Assembly (NCBI GenBank): GCA_902803275.1
Contig: CADCPE010000120.1
Span: 1 to 7,973, forward strand
Direction of reading: 5' to 3'
Source: an uncultured Erysipelotrichaceae bacterium
GTDB taxonomy: Bacteria > Bacillota_I > Bacilli_A > Erysipelotrichales > Erysipelotrichaceae
DNA: 7,973 nt
Shown here: piece after piece, positions 1 to 6,103 of the stretch
Layout of the letters: each line of letters starts with the position of its first letter
Position numbering within the stretch: the stretch's first letter is position 1
The notes under the pieces: generated by a model
Databases searched by the model: none
The model's input: only the letters and a program-made list of their open reading frames with translations
Told to the model about the DNA's origin: nothing
Translations under genes and position numbers: made by a program

Positions 1-57
1 ACAAGCCGACCTATGGCCTTAGCAGGGCCACCTCTTCAACCACTTGAGTACTTCTTC
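1..57 (-). tRNA. tRNA-Ser (anticodon GCT), 3' part cut by window edge
   Basis: Reading the minus strand from 57 downwards, a seven-base acceptor strand (GAAGAAG) is followed by TA, a D arm (CTC...GAG with the loop AAGTGGTTGAA), and an anticodon stem TGGCC/GGCCA around the loop CTGCTAA. The anticodon GCT (23 to 21) reads AGC/AGT serine codons. The bases that follow, TAGGTCGGCTTGT, look like the start of the long variable arm typical of serine tRNAs. The T arm, acceptor 3' strand and any encoded CCA lie beyond position 1, so acceptor pairing cannot be checked and the exact 5' end could shift by a base. Confidence 0.9.
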
Positions 58-92
58 AGCACACGCTTTGTCTGTTGAAATAGCGCTTTTTT

Positions 93-121
93 ATTATATT
101 ATGCTTGTTTTATTTTTGCAA
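93..121 (-). promoter_or_regulatory. Promoter for tRNA-Ser
   Basis: On the minus strand there is a TTGCAA -35 box (121-116), a 17-base spacer and a perfect TATAAT -10 box (98-93). This predicts a start near 86 and a leader of about 30 nt before the tRNA 5' end at 57. The spacing and the perfect -10 make this a convincing housekeeping-sigma promoter. Its -35 region overlaps the proposed promoter region of dut on the opposite strand. Confidence 0.7.
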
Positions 122-127
122 GATGTT

Positions 128-136
128 TGTTAAACT
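128..136 (+). promoter_or_regulatory. Possible extended -10 promoter of dut
   Basis: The string TGTTAAACT fits an extended -10 element (TG, one base, then TAAACT, four of six matches to TATAAT). It ends 7 nt before the ATG at 144, so transcription would begin at or next to the start codon. No Shine-Dalgarno is visible before that ATG. There is no good -35 box: TTGTTT at 105-110 is 20 bases away. This is inference from motif and spacing only. Confidence 0.35.
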
Positions 137-143
137 AATTTTG

Positions 144-629
144 ATGAAAATTGCAAAATTTGAAAAAGTCAGTCAGAAACAGTTCAAGACTGATCTGAAG
201 GCTCTGCTGGGAAATGAAGAAGATCATTATGCTGATATCGTTTTACCTGCAAGAGCTACCAAAGGCAGTGCCGGTTATGATTTTGTATCTCCTGTAGATT
301 TTATTTTGAAACCGGAAGAAACGGTAAAGATTCCTACCGGGATCAGATGCAGGATCGATGACGGCTATGTACTGCAGATTTATCCGAGATCTTCTCTTGG
401 ATTCAAATACCAGATGGCTTTGATGAATACGGTCGGCATCATTGATTCGGACTATTATAACGCCGACAATGAAGGCCATATCATCTGTGCGATCGTCAAT
501 AAGGGAGACAGGGATATAATCATTAAAAAAGGCGACCGCTTTGTTCAGGGCATCTTCGTTCAGTATTATCTGGCTGAAGAAGAAGGCAATGCCGCTGAGC
601 GTCACGGCGGCTTTGGTTCCACCAACTGA
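144..629 (+). CDS. dut: dUTP diphosphatase (dUTPase, trimeric family)
   Basis: dUTPase hydrolyses dUTP to dUMP and pyrophosphate in the cytosol, keeping uracil out of DNA and supplying dUMP for dTMP synthesis. All five motifs of the trimeric family can be read: GSAGYDF (residues 41-47), PRSSLG (81-86), GIIDSDYY (98-105, with the Asp that activates water), KGDRFVQGIF (129-138) and the C-terminal RHGGFGSTN (153-161) that closes over the nucleotide. At 161 residues it is slightly longer than typical bacterial Dut, through an N-terminal stretch before the first strand. I chose the ATG at 144 because the protein then begins MKIAKFEKVS; in-frame starts at 123 (ATG) and 105 (TTG) are possible. None has a good Shine-Dalgarno, and the 144 start may be leaderless. 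The stop is 1 nt before tRNA-Arg. Dut also occurs in phages, but no other phage gene is present. Confidence 0.93.
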   Translation: MKIAKFEKVSQKQFKTDLKALLGNEEDHYADIVLPARATKGSAGYDFVSPVDFILKPEETVKIPTGIRCRIDDGYVLQIYPRSSLGFKYQMALMNTVGIIDSDYYNADNEGHIICAIVNKGDRDIIIKKGDRFVQGIFVQYYLAEEEGNAAERHGGFGSTN

Positions 630-630
630 T

Positions 631-706
631 GCGCTCATAGCTCAATGGATAGAGCATTCGACTCCGACTCGGAAGGTTGCAGGTTCGACTCCTGTTGAGC
701 GCGCCA
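631..706 (+). tRNA. tRNA-Arg (anticodon CCG), CCA encoded
   Basis: A complete 76-nt cloverleaf can be folded by eye. The acceptor stem is GCGCTCA/TGAGCGC, the D arm GCTC...GAGC, and the anticodon stem TTCGA/TCGGA around the loop CTCCGAC with anticodon CCG (664-666), which reads the arginine codon CGG. The variable loop is five bases, and the T arm GCAGG/CCTGT encloses TTCGACT. The discriminator is G703 and CCA (704-706) is encoded. It begins 1 nt after the dut stop codon with no room for its own promoter in between, so it is probably transcribed with dut, or from a promoter inside dut, and released by RNase P and 3' processing. Confidence 0.95.
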
Positions 707-717
707 CTGCATTATGC

Positions 718-745
718 AAGTCATGGAAACATGGCTTTTTTATTT
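718..745 (+). terminator. Intrinsic terminator after tRNA-Arg
   Basis: An eight-pair stem, AAGTCATG (718-725) with CATGGCTT (730-737) including one G-T pair, closes a GAAA tetraloop and runs into TTTTATTT. It lies 11 nt after the tRNA CCA end and should end the dut/tRNA-Arg transcript. Confidence 0.85.
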
Positions 746-771
746 CTCCAGTATCTTTTTGATTCTGACTC

Positions 772-780
772 TGTTATCCT
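772..780 (+). promoter_or_regulatory. Possible extended -10 promoter of the DUF218 gene
   Basis: TGTTATCCT resembles an extended -10 (TG, one base, TATCCT, four of six matches) ending 10 nt before the ATG at 791. It would give a 5' leader of only a few bases. No convincing -35 is present. Because a strong terminator precedes it, the downstream gene does need a promoter in about 746-790, and this is the best candidate I see. Confidence 0.25.
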
Positions 781-790
781 TGTTTTGAAG

Positions 791-1552
791 ATGAAAGAAA
801 ACAGCTTTTTCAGAAATATGTATATTATCGGGCTTGTTTTTTCAGCGTACGGTCTGCTGATGGTGCTGATGATGGGTCCTTTATACTTCTTTAATTATTT
901 TTTTCTGGTGTGGGGTCTGGTCCTGATCTATACGTCGACCTGCCATATACAGATCAATGAAAAACTTGGAGAGAAAATGTATACGGTTTTAAAAGCAGCA
1001 ACATATATATGTCTGGCCATCTTCCTTTCTGTTGAGGCGATGATCTTCGCCTACAGCTTTTCCAAGCCTGAGAAGGATGCGTCGATCATCATCGTACTGG
1101 GCTCAGGAGTAAACAGAAACGGTTCCCTGAGCAGTGATTTCAAAGCCAGACTTGATGCCGGCAGGGAATATTATGAAGAAAACGGCGGTACCATCGTCGT
1201 CACGGGAAAAAAGGGCAGGGATGAACCGATCGCCGAAGCTCTTGCCGCAAAGGAATATCTTGTGAAGATGGGCGTTAAACAAACGGACATCAGAGTTGAT
1301 GATCAAAGCAAGAATACCCATGAGAACATTCTCAACGCCTATAATCTGACCAGGGATATTCAAAACGGGAAGACCGTTATCGTATCGACCTGTTTCCATC
1401 TTTTCAGAGCCAACTTCATTGCCCATAAGATCGGTTTTGATGATGTGAGCCTCAAACCGAGCGTAGGCAATTATCTGATACTGCCTCATTACTATGCCAG
1501 AGAATTCTTTGCGCTTGTCAAAGACTTCATCGTTCTAAACGATCTGCTCTAG
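791..1552 (+). CDS. DUF218 (YdcF/SanA/ElyC-like) membrane protein
   Basis: A 253-residue protein with two or three N-terminal membrane helices (about 11-30, 32-50 and 69-89) and a DUF218 domain (about 98-235). The family's signatures are visible: VLGSGV (102-107), the GK.GRDEP..EA stretch (139-150, usually GG.G.DE..SEA), SKNTHENI (173-180, usually STNT.EN) and STCFHLFRA (199-207, matching S..FH..RA). Members such as SanA and ElyC affect envelope integrity or lipid-carrier metabolism in enterobacteria, but the reaction of the Firmicute members is not established, so no precise role is claimed. The frame stays open upstream into the tRNA; I start at 791 because that is the first Met downstream of the terminator. 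Only GAAG touches the ATG, so the ribosome site is weak. It is a single gene between two terminators. Confidence 0.85.
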   Translation: MKENSFFRNMYIIGLVFSAYGLLMVLMMGPLYFFNYFFLVWGLVLIYTSTCHIQINEKLGEKMYTVLKAATYICLAIFLSVEAMIFAYSFSKPEKDASIIIVLGSGVNRNGSLSSDFKARLDAGREYYEENGGTIVVTGKKGRDEPIAEALAAKEYLVKMGVKQTDIRVDDQSKNTHENILNAYNLTRDIQNGKTVIVSTCFHLFRANFIAHKIGFDDVSLKPSVGNYLILPHYYAREFFALVKDFIVLNDLL

Positions 1553-1572
1553 CTAATACTTCTGCATAAGAA

Positions 1573-1605
1573 AACGGGTTTTGGAGCCCGTTGTTTCTTT
1601 TTTTT
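1573..1605 (+). terminator. Intrinsic terminator, probably bidirectional
   Basis: The stem AACGGG (1573-1578) with CCCGTT (1587-1592) encloses an eight-base loop and is followed by a T-rich run (1594-1605), ending the DUF218 transcript. On the opposite strand the same hairpin is followed by TTTTCTTA, so it may also stop the convergent gene that ends at 1621. This explains the 68-bp gap between the two converging genes. Confidence 0.8.
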
Positions 1606-1620
1606 GAATAAGCGTACTGA

Positions 1621-2160
1621 TCAATCCCTGCCGCGTGATGCCTTGTCGACATACTTGAAGGTGATCATCAGACCGAATGTGCCAAGGATCAGAAGACTCG
1701 TGATACCGGCAATGATGATCTGAGTCTGTCTTGTAAGGAACAAAGGCAGAGCCATGATCACTTCGCTTACAAACAGGATCGAATACAGGATGGCTGTCTT
1801 GTCTTTGCCCAGATCCTTTACAAATTCTAGACCGAGCAGGCAGATCAGCGAGATAATGCTGCAGATAGCCTGCAATGGCGATATTCCATCATTGAAGGCG
1901 ATGACGATCCTCAAAAGCAGAGTGATGATATAGCAGGCGACAAAACCTTTATAGAAGCCGGCTATGCTCTTCTTTGAGCCGAACATCATATAGATGGATC
2001 CGCAGAAGAGGCACAATACCTTGCTGATATCAAGAAGTATGTAAAGCAGTATCCCTTCTCCCATTATCTGCTCGATGATCGAAATGAATGTTATAATGAT
2101 CGCGGATGTGATGAGTATCAACTGAACGATCTTCAATGGTTTGAATTTTTCACTGTTCAT
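1621..2160 (-). CDS. Unrecognised polytopic membrane protein
   Basis: I do not recognise this 179-residue protein. It is strongly hydrophobic with about six predicted membrane helices (roughly residues 10-29, 37-60, 69-88, 94-113, 122-142 and 147-168), short polar loops and a charged C-terminal end (YVDKASRGRD). No signal-peptide cleavage site or catalytic motif stands out; small basic loops such as GSKKS (61-65) suggest a topology but no function. I chose the ATG at 2160 because GGAGG lies 10 nt upstream and the predicted transcription start near 2185 falls inside the earlier in-frame ATG. It has its own promoter and is divergent from cdaA with 128 bp between start codons, so regulation could be shared, though no operator is evident. 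Codon use resembles its neighbours. Confidence 0.75.
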   Translation of the reverse strand: MNSEKFKPLKIVQLILITSAIIITFISIIEQIMGEGILLYILLDISKVLCLFCGSIYMMFGSKKSIAGFYKGFVACYIITLLLRIVIAFNDGISPLQAICSIISLICLLGLEFVKDLGKDKTAILYSILFVSEVIMALPLFLTRQTQIIIAGITSLLILGTFGLMITFKYVDKASRGRD

Positions 2161-2191
2161 AAGATGTGATCCTCCATTTAAGTTCATAATA

Positions 2192-2220
2192 ATTTTAATT
2201 TGTACGGTAAAAATAATCAA
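2192..2220 (-). promoter_or_regulatory. Promoter of the membrane protein gene
   Basis: Minus-strand TTGATT (2220-2215), a 17-base spacer and TAAAAT (2197-2192, five of six matches) predict a start near 2185, giving a leader of about 25 nt that carries the GGAGG ribosome site (2175-2171). It stands back to back with the cdaA promoter, the two -35 regions being about 14 bp apart. Confidence 0.65.
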
Positions 2221-2233
2221 TAAATAATCCTTT

Positions 2234-2260
2234 TTGAATTTGGATAAGTGATGCTATAAT
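2234..2260 (+). promoter_or_regulatory. Extended -10 promoter of the cdaA operon
   Basis: A perfect TATAAT (2255-2260) is preceded by TG and one base (2252-2254), a full extended -10. TTGAAT (2234-2239) is the best -35 but is only 15 bases away; the extended -10 may compensate. The start is expected near 2267, giving a leader of about 22 nt with a strong Shine-Dalgarno, AGGGAGG (2278-2284), 4 nt before the cdaA ATG. The leader is too short for a riboswitch. Confidence 0.7.
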
Positions 2261-2288
2261 AATTAAATGTACGCAAAAGGGAGGACAA

Positions 2289-3380
2289 ATGGCTGATTAT
2301 AATATCAATCTGACTTTACAAAACATATGGTCCGTATTCAGGGTCGTCATCGATATTGCCATTATGTGGTTCCTTTTTTACTATGCCATCAAAGCGATCA
2401 GAAACAACAACCGCACGATCCAGATCTTCAAAGGCATCATCGCGGTCGTACTGATCAACGGTCTGGCCAAGCTATTGGGTCTGCAGACTCTTACATACTT
2501 CACGGACATCTTCATCAACTGGGGTCTTTTGGCCTGCATCATCATCTTCCAGCCGGAGATAAGATCACTGCTGGAGAAGATAGGCAAGACCAATGCCTTC
2601 TCCAGGATCAACTCTTTGCTGGCAAATGAAAAAGAGAAACTGGTGGATGAACTGTATGAAGCAACGATCACTCTTTCTTCGCAGAGAGTGGGTGCGCTGA
2701 TCTCGATCGAACAGTCGCAGTCTTTGCAGGATTACATCAAGACCGGTATCAGTGTAAATGCGGAAGTGACCAAGGAACTTCTGTGCTCGATCTTCATGAC
2801 GACTACGCCGCTGCATGACGGTGCGGTCATCATCCAGGGCGACAGAGTAGCCTGTGCCAGCGCCTATTTCCCGCCGACCAATGTCAATCTGTCTTCAAGA
2901 TACGGAGCCAGACACAGGGCGGCACTGGGCATTGCGGAAGTTACCGATGCTTTGACGATCGTCGTCTCTGAAGAGACCAGTTCGATCTCCATTGCGGAAA
3001 ACGGACGTATCTTCTCTGTTGACCACAAGCAGCTCAAGGACTATCTGCGCAGAGTCATCATGAATGAAAATACGGCGATCGAGAAATCCAGCCGCAGAAG
3101 ATCATCGCTGATCATTGAAAACGACTCCAATGTCGTTGTCGAGATTCAGGATGACAAGCAGGGCAATGGCCGCCATGTCTTCCCGCTGTTCAGCAAGAAA
3201 AACCAGAGCGAGGAAGCAAATACTGCTGATAAGGACAATTCAGATATGAAGGTTCCTTTCAACAACCGCTACAAATACAAGCATGGAAATCCCAACAGCG
3301 GCAAGAATGCCGAGTTTGAAGAGGAATCCCTGATAATAGAAAACAACCTGACTGAGGGCAAAAATGACAGTAAACGATAA
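2289..3380 (+). CDS. cdaA: Diadenylate cyclase CdaA (c-di-AMP synthase)
   Basis: CdaA joins two ATP into cyclic di-AMP, the second messenger controlling potassium and osmolyte transport and wall homeostasis in Firmicutes. Three membrane helices (about residues 14-36, 42-62 and 68-88) precede the cytoplasmic DAC domain (about 100-260), which carries the catalytic DGA (177-179), GARHR (206-210) and SEET (227-230) motifs, all intact. The 363-residue length exceeds the usual 270-290 because of a hydrophilic, probably disordered tail (about 266-363) starting with a basic SSRRRSS patch and containing SLIIEN twice (273-278, 347-352). An extended -10 promoter and a strong Shine-Dalgarno precede it. 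Its end overlaps cdaR by 17 bp, which implies translational coupling. In studied species the CdaR and GlmM encoded next to it modulate its activity. Confidence 0.96.
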   Translation: MADYNINLTLQNIWSVFRVVIDIAIMWFLFYYAIKAIRNNNRTIQIFKGIIAVVLINGLAKLLGLQTLTYFTDIFINWGLLACIIIFQPEIRSLLEKIGKTNAFSRINSLLANEKEKLVDELYEATITLSSQRVGALISIEQSQSLQDYIKTGISVNAEVTKELLCSIFMTTTPLHDGAVIIQGDRVACASAYFPPTNVNLSSRYGARHRAALGIAEVTDALTIVVSEETSSISIAENGRIFSVDHKQLKDYLRRVIMNENTAIEKSSRRRSSLIIENDSNVVVEIQDDKQGNGRHVFPLFSKKNQSEEANTADKDNSDMKVPFNNRYKYKHGNPNSGKNAEFEEESLIIENNLTEGKNDSKR

Positions 3381-4710
3381 TTCCGAAAAAAAGCTTGAAG
3401 CGGCTAAGAAGATCGCTTCAAAGTCACTGAATAAAACACAGTATGAAGGCATTGAAGAGAACATCTTCAAGTTTTTCCGCTGGGTCTCATCACTGATCGA
3501 TAGACTCTTCTTCTCCAAGTATCTTGGACTTTTCGCATTGCTGATGGCATGTCTGGCATATTTTGTCGCGACATATGATTCTTCAAGCAACGTTCTTTCA
3601 AGCTCCAAGGTTCTAAACAATGTTCCGATCAATGCAAGGTACAATTCCGAGACCTTTGAATTGAGCGGTCTTCCTACTGCCTGCGAAGTTGTCATCACCG
3701 GTGATGCGGCCAGTGTCAACAATGCCGCCAGCAAGAAAGGCTATTGCCAGCTTGATCTGGAGGGCTATATCGAGGGTACACATACGGTAAAACTTAAGGG
3801 CATCGGCTACGGTGACAATGTCACGACGATCATTTCACCAAGTGAAGTTACGATCTCCTTGAAAAAGAAGACGACGATGCAGTTTGAACTGACCTATGAT
3901 TTCATCAACCAGAATCAGATGGATTCAAGATACATCCTTTCGGAACCTAGCTTTACTCAGGGCACCAAGATCAATATCCGTGCTTCCGGCGATACGCTTA
4001 ATTCGATCGCGCTGGTCAAGGCGCTTATCGATGTCAGCGGCGTGACCGGCGATTTCTCGGTTGAAGCACCTCTGGTCGCCTATGACAAGAACGGCCAGGC
4101 TGTAAATGCCGAGATCGTTCCTAGTTCGGTAACCGCCACTGTCAAAGTATCATCACCGAGCATCGAAGTGCCGATCAGACTCAATCCTATCGGAAATGTT
4201 CCGCTTGGACTGGCTATCGATACGGCGCAGATCATCGATCATCAGACGACGAGGATCTACGGACCGGAGAATATCCTCAACAGCATAAAGGAAGTATATG
4301 TAAACTTTGATATGTCTACGGTCACGGAAAATGTCGACCGTGAACTCATGCTGCCGATAACACTTCCATCCGGAGTCAGCGCTTCTGATGTGACGGTAGT
4401 AAATGTCAGAGTGACTCTTTCGACGATCGATACCCGCACGATCGAAGATGTGACCCTTAACGCTCACGACAACTATAACAACCTCGCTGTTTCCAATATC
4501 GATTTCACGACGGTGAATGCGGAAGTCAGAGGTTCTACGAATAATATCGATTCTGTCGAAGCAAGTGATATCGAAGTCTATTTCATCATGCCTCAGGAAC
4601 CTGGTTCATATAACCTGGAGCTGTTCGCAGAACTGAAGAATCATCCGTTTGTCGATATCTCTTTGGAAAGATCGACAGTCAATGTGACAGTAGTGGAGGC
4701 TAATCAGTAG
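3364..4710 (+). CDS. cdaR: CdaA regulatory protein CdaR (YbbR-domain protein)
   Basis: A membrane-anchored regulator of CdaA with one helix near residues 53-71 and a large extracytoplasmic region of about 375 residues. That region is beta-rich and divides into four YbbR-like repeats of roughly 90 residues (about 83-168, 170-262, 266-354 and 357-445), the usual number for full-length CdaR. Recurrent strands ending in forms such as EVTISLKKK, VTATVKVSS, VVNVRVTLS and TVNVTVVEA mark repeat ends. About 50 residues precede the helix and would lie in the cytoplasm; they are rich in Lys/Glu and then amphipathic (FKFFRWVSSLIDRLFF). The ATG at 3364 has GAGGG 5 nt upstream, inside the end of cdaA. The family can inhibit or stimulate CdaA depending on species. 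glmM follows after 1 nt. Confidence 0.93.
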   Translation: MTVNDNSEKKLEAAKKIASKSLNKTQYEGIEENIFKFFRWVSSLIDRLFFSKYLGLFALLMACLAYFVATYDSSSNVLSSSKVLNNVPINARYNSETFELSGLPTACEVVITGDAASVNNAASKKGYCQLDLEGYIEGTHTVKLKGIGYGDNVTTIISPSEVTISLKKKTTMQFELTYDFINQNQMDSRYILSEPSFTQGTKINIRASGDTLNSIALVKALIDVSGVTGDFSVEAPLVAYDKNGQAVNAEIVPSSVTATVKVSSPSIEVPIRLNPIGNVPLGLAIDTAQIIDHQTTRIYGPENILNSIKEVYVNFDMSTVTENVDRELMLPITLPSGVSASDVTVVNVRVTLSTIDTRTIEDVTLNAHDNYNNLAVSNIDFTTVNAEVRGSTNNIDSVEASDIEVYFIMPQEPGSYNLELFAELKNHPFVDISLERSTVNVTVVEANQ

Positions 4711-4711
4711 T

Positions 4712-6034
4712 ATGGGCAGATATTTTGGAACAGACGGAATCAGGGGCAAGGCAAAAGTGACCCTGCTTGACGAAACAGTATACAGGATCGGCAAATTTGT
4801 CGGCAATTACTATAAAGACGCAAGGATCGTCATCGGCATGGATACCAGGATCTCTTCAAAGGATTTTGAAGAAGACCTGTGCAAAGGAATGGTCGAATCA
4901 GGCGCGGAAGTCTATCTTCTGGGCTACTGTTCAACTCCTTGTCTGGCATATACGACAATGAACGAGAAGTTCTCCTGCGGCGTCATGATAAGCGCTTCGC
5001 ACAATCCGTATACAGACAACGGCATCAAGATCTTCGGCAATGACGGTTTCAAGATCAAGGATGACATCGAGGGTCTGATCGAAGACTACATCGATGATCC
5101 TGAAGGGATCGAAACGAAGAATACCGGAAAAATCATCGAATACAAAGAGGCCGTCAAGACCTATCAGAACTGGCTGCTTGAGCGCTATAAGCTTGATCTT
5201 CAAGGCAAAAAGATCCTGGTCGACTTATGCAACGGCTCCAACTGTTATACCGCCAAGGACGTCTTAAACAGGCTAAACGGCAGTATTGATTACATCAATG
5301 ATGAACCTAACGGCACCAACATCAACAACAACTGCGGTTCTACGCACCTGGATATGCTCAAGGAAGAAGTCAGAAAAGGCGGCTACGAGATGGGTCTGGC
5401 CTTTGATGGCGATGCCGACAGAGTCCTGTTCGTCGATGAAAACGGCGATGAAGTGGACGGCGACAAGATCATGTATCTGATCGCCAAGTATCTCAAGGAA
5501 AAAGGCAAGCTTGCCAATGACACGCTTGTGACCACGGTCATGTCCAATATCGGTCTATACAAGTCTTTGGAAAAACTTGGCATTAAGTCCGATATCACTC
5601 CGGTCGGAGACAAGAACGTCTGCGATTCGATGGTCAATAACGGCTTTGTGATCGGCGGTGAACAGTCGGGGCATATCATCTATGCCTATGACTCGTTTTT
5701 TGGCGATGGCCTGAAGACTGCCTTGCTGGTGCTGGAGATACTGATGTACTACAACACAAGTCTTAAAAAGAGCGTTGAAGAAGTAAAGATCTATCCTCAG
5801 CTGCTGGTCAATGAAAGAGTAAAGGACAAGAACGTCGTGCTCAATGATGAGACTATCAGGGAAAAGATCTCCGATGTAGCCAAAGAGTTGGGCGACAACG
5901 GCAGGATCCTGGTCAGACCTAGCGGTACGGAACCTCTGATAAGAGTCATGGTCGAAGCTGAAAGCGATGAGCTCTGTCGAAAATATGTCTACTCGATCAT
6001 CGATCTGATCAAGGAAAGAGGCTATGCAGAATAG
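4712..6034 (+). CDS. glmM: Phosphoglucosamine mutase GlmM
   Basis: GlmM interconverts glucosamine-6-phosphate and glucosamine-1-phosphate, the step before UDP-GlcNAc and thus peptidoglycan. The 440 residues span the family's four domains: an N-terminal FGTDGIRG (5-12), the phosphoserine loop ISASHNP (93-99, catalytic Ser96), the Mg-binding DGDADR (232-237), the sugar-binding GGEQSGH (315-321) and the phosphate-binding RPSGTEPLIRVM (402-413). The SASHNP and GEQSGH sequences are those expected for GlmM rather than phosphomannomutase. The length is about ten residues below the common 445-450. The start is 1 nt after the cdaR stop; GGAGG lies 12 nt upstream, a long spacing that suggests reinitiation by ribosomes leaving cdaR. 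In studied Firmicutes GlmM also binds and inhibits CdaA. glmS is not the next gene; a terminator follows instead. Confidence 0.97.
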   Translation: MGRYFGTDGIRGKAKVTLLDETVYRIGKFVGNYYKDARIVIGMDTRISSKDFEEDLCKGMVESGAEVYLLGYCSTPCLAYTTMNEKFSCGVMISASHNPYTDNGIKIFGNDGFKIKDDIEGLIEDYIDDPEGIETKNTGKIIEYKEAVKTYQNWLLERYKLDLQGKKILVDLCNGSNCYTAKDVLNRLNGSIDYINDEPNGTNINNNCGSTHLDMLKEEVRKGGYEMGLAFDGDADRVLFVDENGDEVDGDKIMYLIAKYLKEKGKLANDTLVTTVMSNIGLYKSLEKLGIKSDITPVGDKNVCDSMVNNGFVIGGEQSGHIIYAYDSFFGDGLKTALLVLEILMYYNTSLKKSVEEVKIYPQLLVNERVKDKNVVLNDETIREKISDVAKELGDNGRILVRPSGTEPLIRVMVEAESDELCRKYVYSIIDLIKERGYAE

Positions 6035-6058
6035 GAAGTCGACGACTTCCTTTTGTTT
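6034..6058 (+). terminator. Intrinsic terminator of the cdaA-cdaR-glmM operon
   Basis: GGAAGT (6034-6039) pairs with ACTTCC (6045-6050) around CGACG, followed by TTTTGTTT. The 17-base core is an inverted repeat around A6042. The first G of the stem is the last base of the glmM TAG, so the hairpin begins inside the stop codon. It separates the operon from the downstream two-component genes. Confidence 0.8.
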
Positions 6059-6090
6059 GGGCTTCCTGGTATATATAAAATCTTTTGTTC

Positions 6091-6096
6091 TATAAT
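6091..6096 (+). promoter_or_regulatory. -10 box of the response regulator gene, possibly leaderless
   Basis: A perfect TATAAT ends 7 nt before the ATG at 6104 (4 nt before the alternative ATG at 6101). No -35 is clear at the usual distance. A second candidate, TGGTATATA (6067-6075), would give a leader of about 20 nt, but that leader would contain no Shine-Dalgarno either. If the 6091 box is used, the mRNA would start at or next to the initiation codon. Confidence 0.45.
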
Positions 6097-6103
6097 TAAG
6101 ATG

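Noticed and set aside
243..638. Minus-strand open frame across dut
   Set aside because: It is antisense to all five dUTPase motifs and extends into tRNA-Arg; no ribosome site or recognisable domain.
541..762. Plus-strand open frame across the end of dut, tRNA-Arg and the terminator
   Set aside because: It reads through a complete tRNA and a terminator hairpin, so it is not a gene.
677..790. Upstream extension of the DUF218 gene into tRNA-Arg
   Set aside because: The extra 38 codons are tRNA and terminator sequence; the ATG at 791 begins a normal membrane N-terminus.
631..790. tRNA-Arg 3' end as an integration (att) site with dut as phage cargo
   Set aside because: No integrase, no repeat of the tRNA 3' end and no other phage gene in the window; the housekeeping terminator is intact.
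2161..2288. A c-di-AMP (ydaO-type) or other riboswitch before cdaA
   Set aside because: The predicted leader is only about 22 nt, and the intergenic stretch is filled by two back-to-back promoters; there is no room for an aptamer.
3240..3734. Minus-strand open frame across the cdaA/cdaR junction
   Set aside because: It is antisense to the CdaA tail and CdaR membrane anchor, which have matching ribosome sites; no motif seen.
6035..6103. glmS ribozyme after glmM
   Set aside because: The gap is under 70 nt, is taken up by a terminator and a promoter, and the next gene is not glmS.
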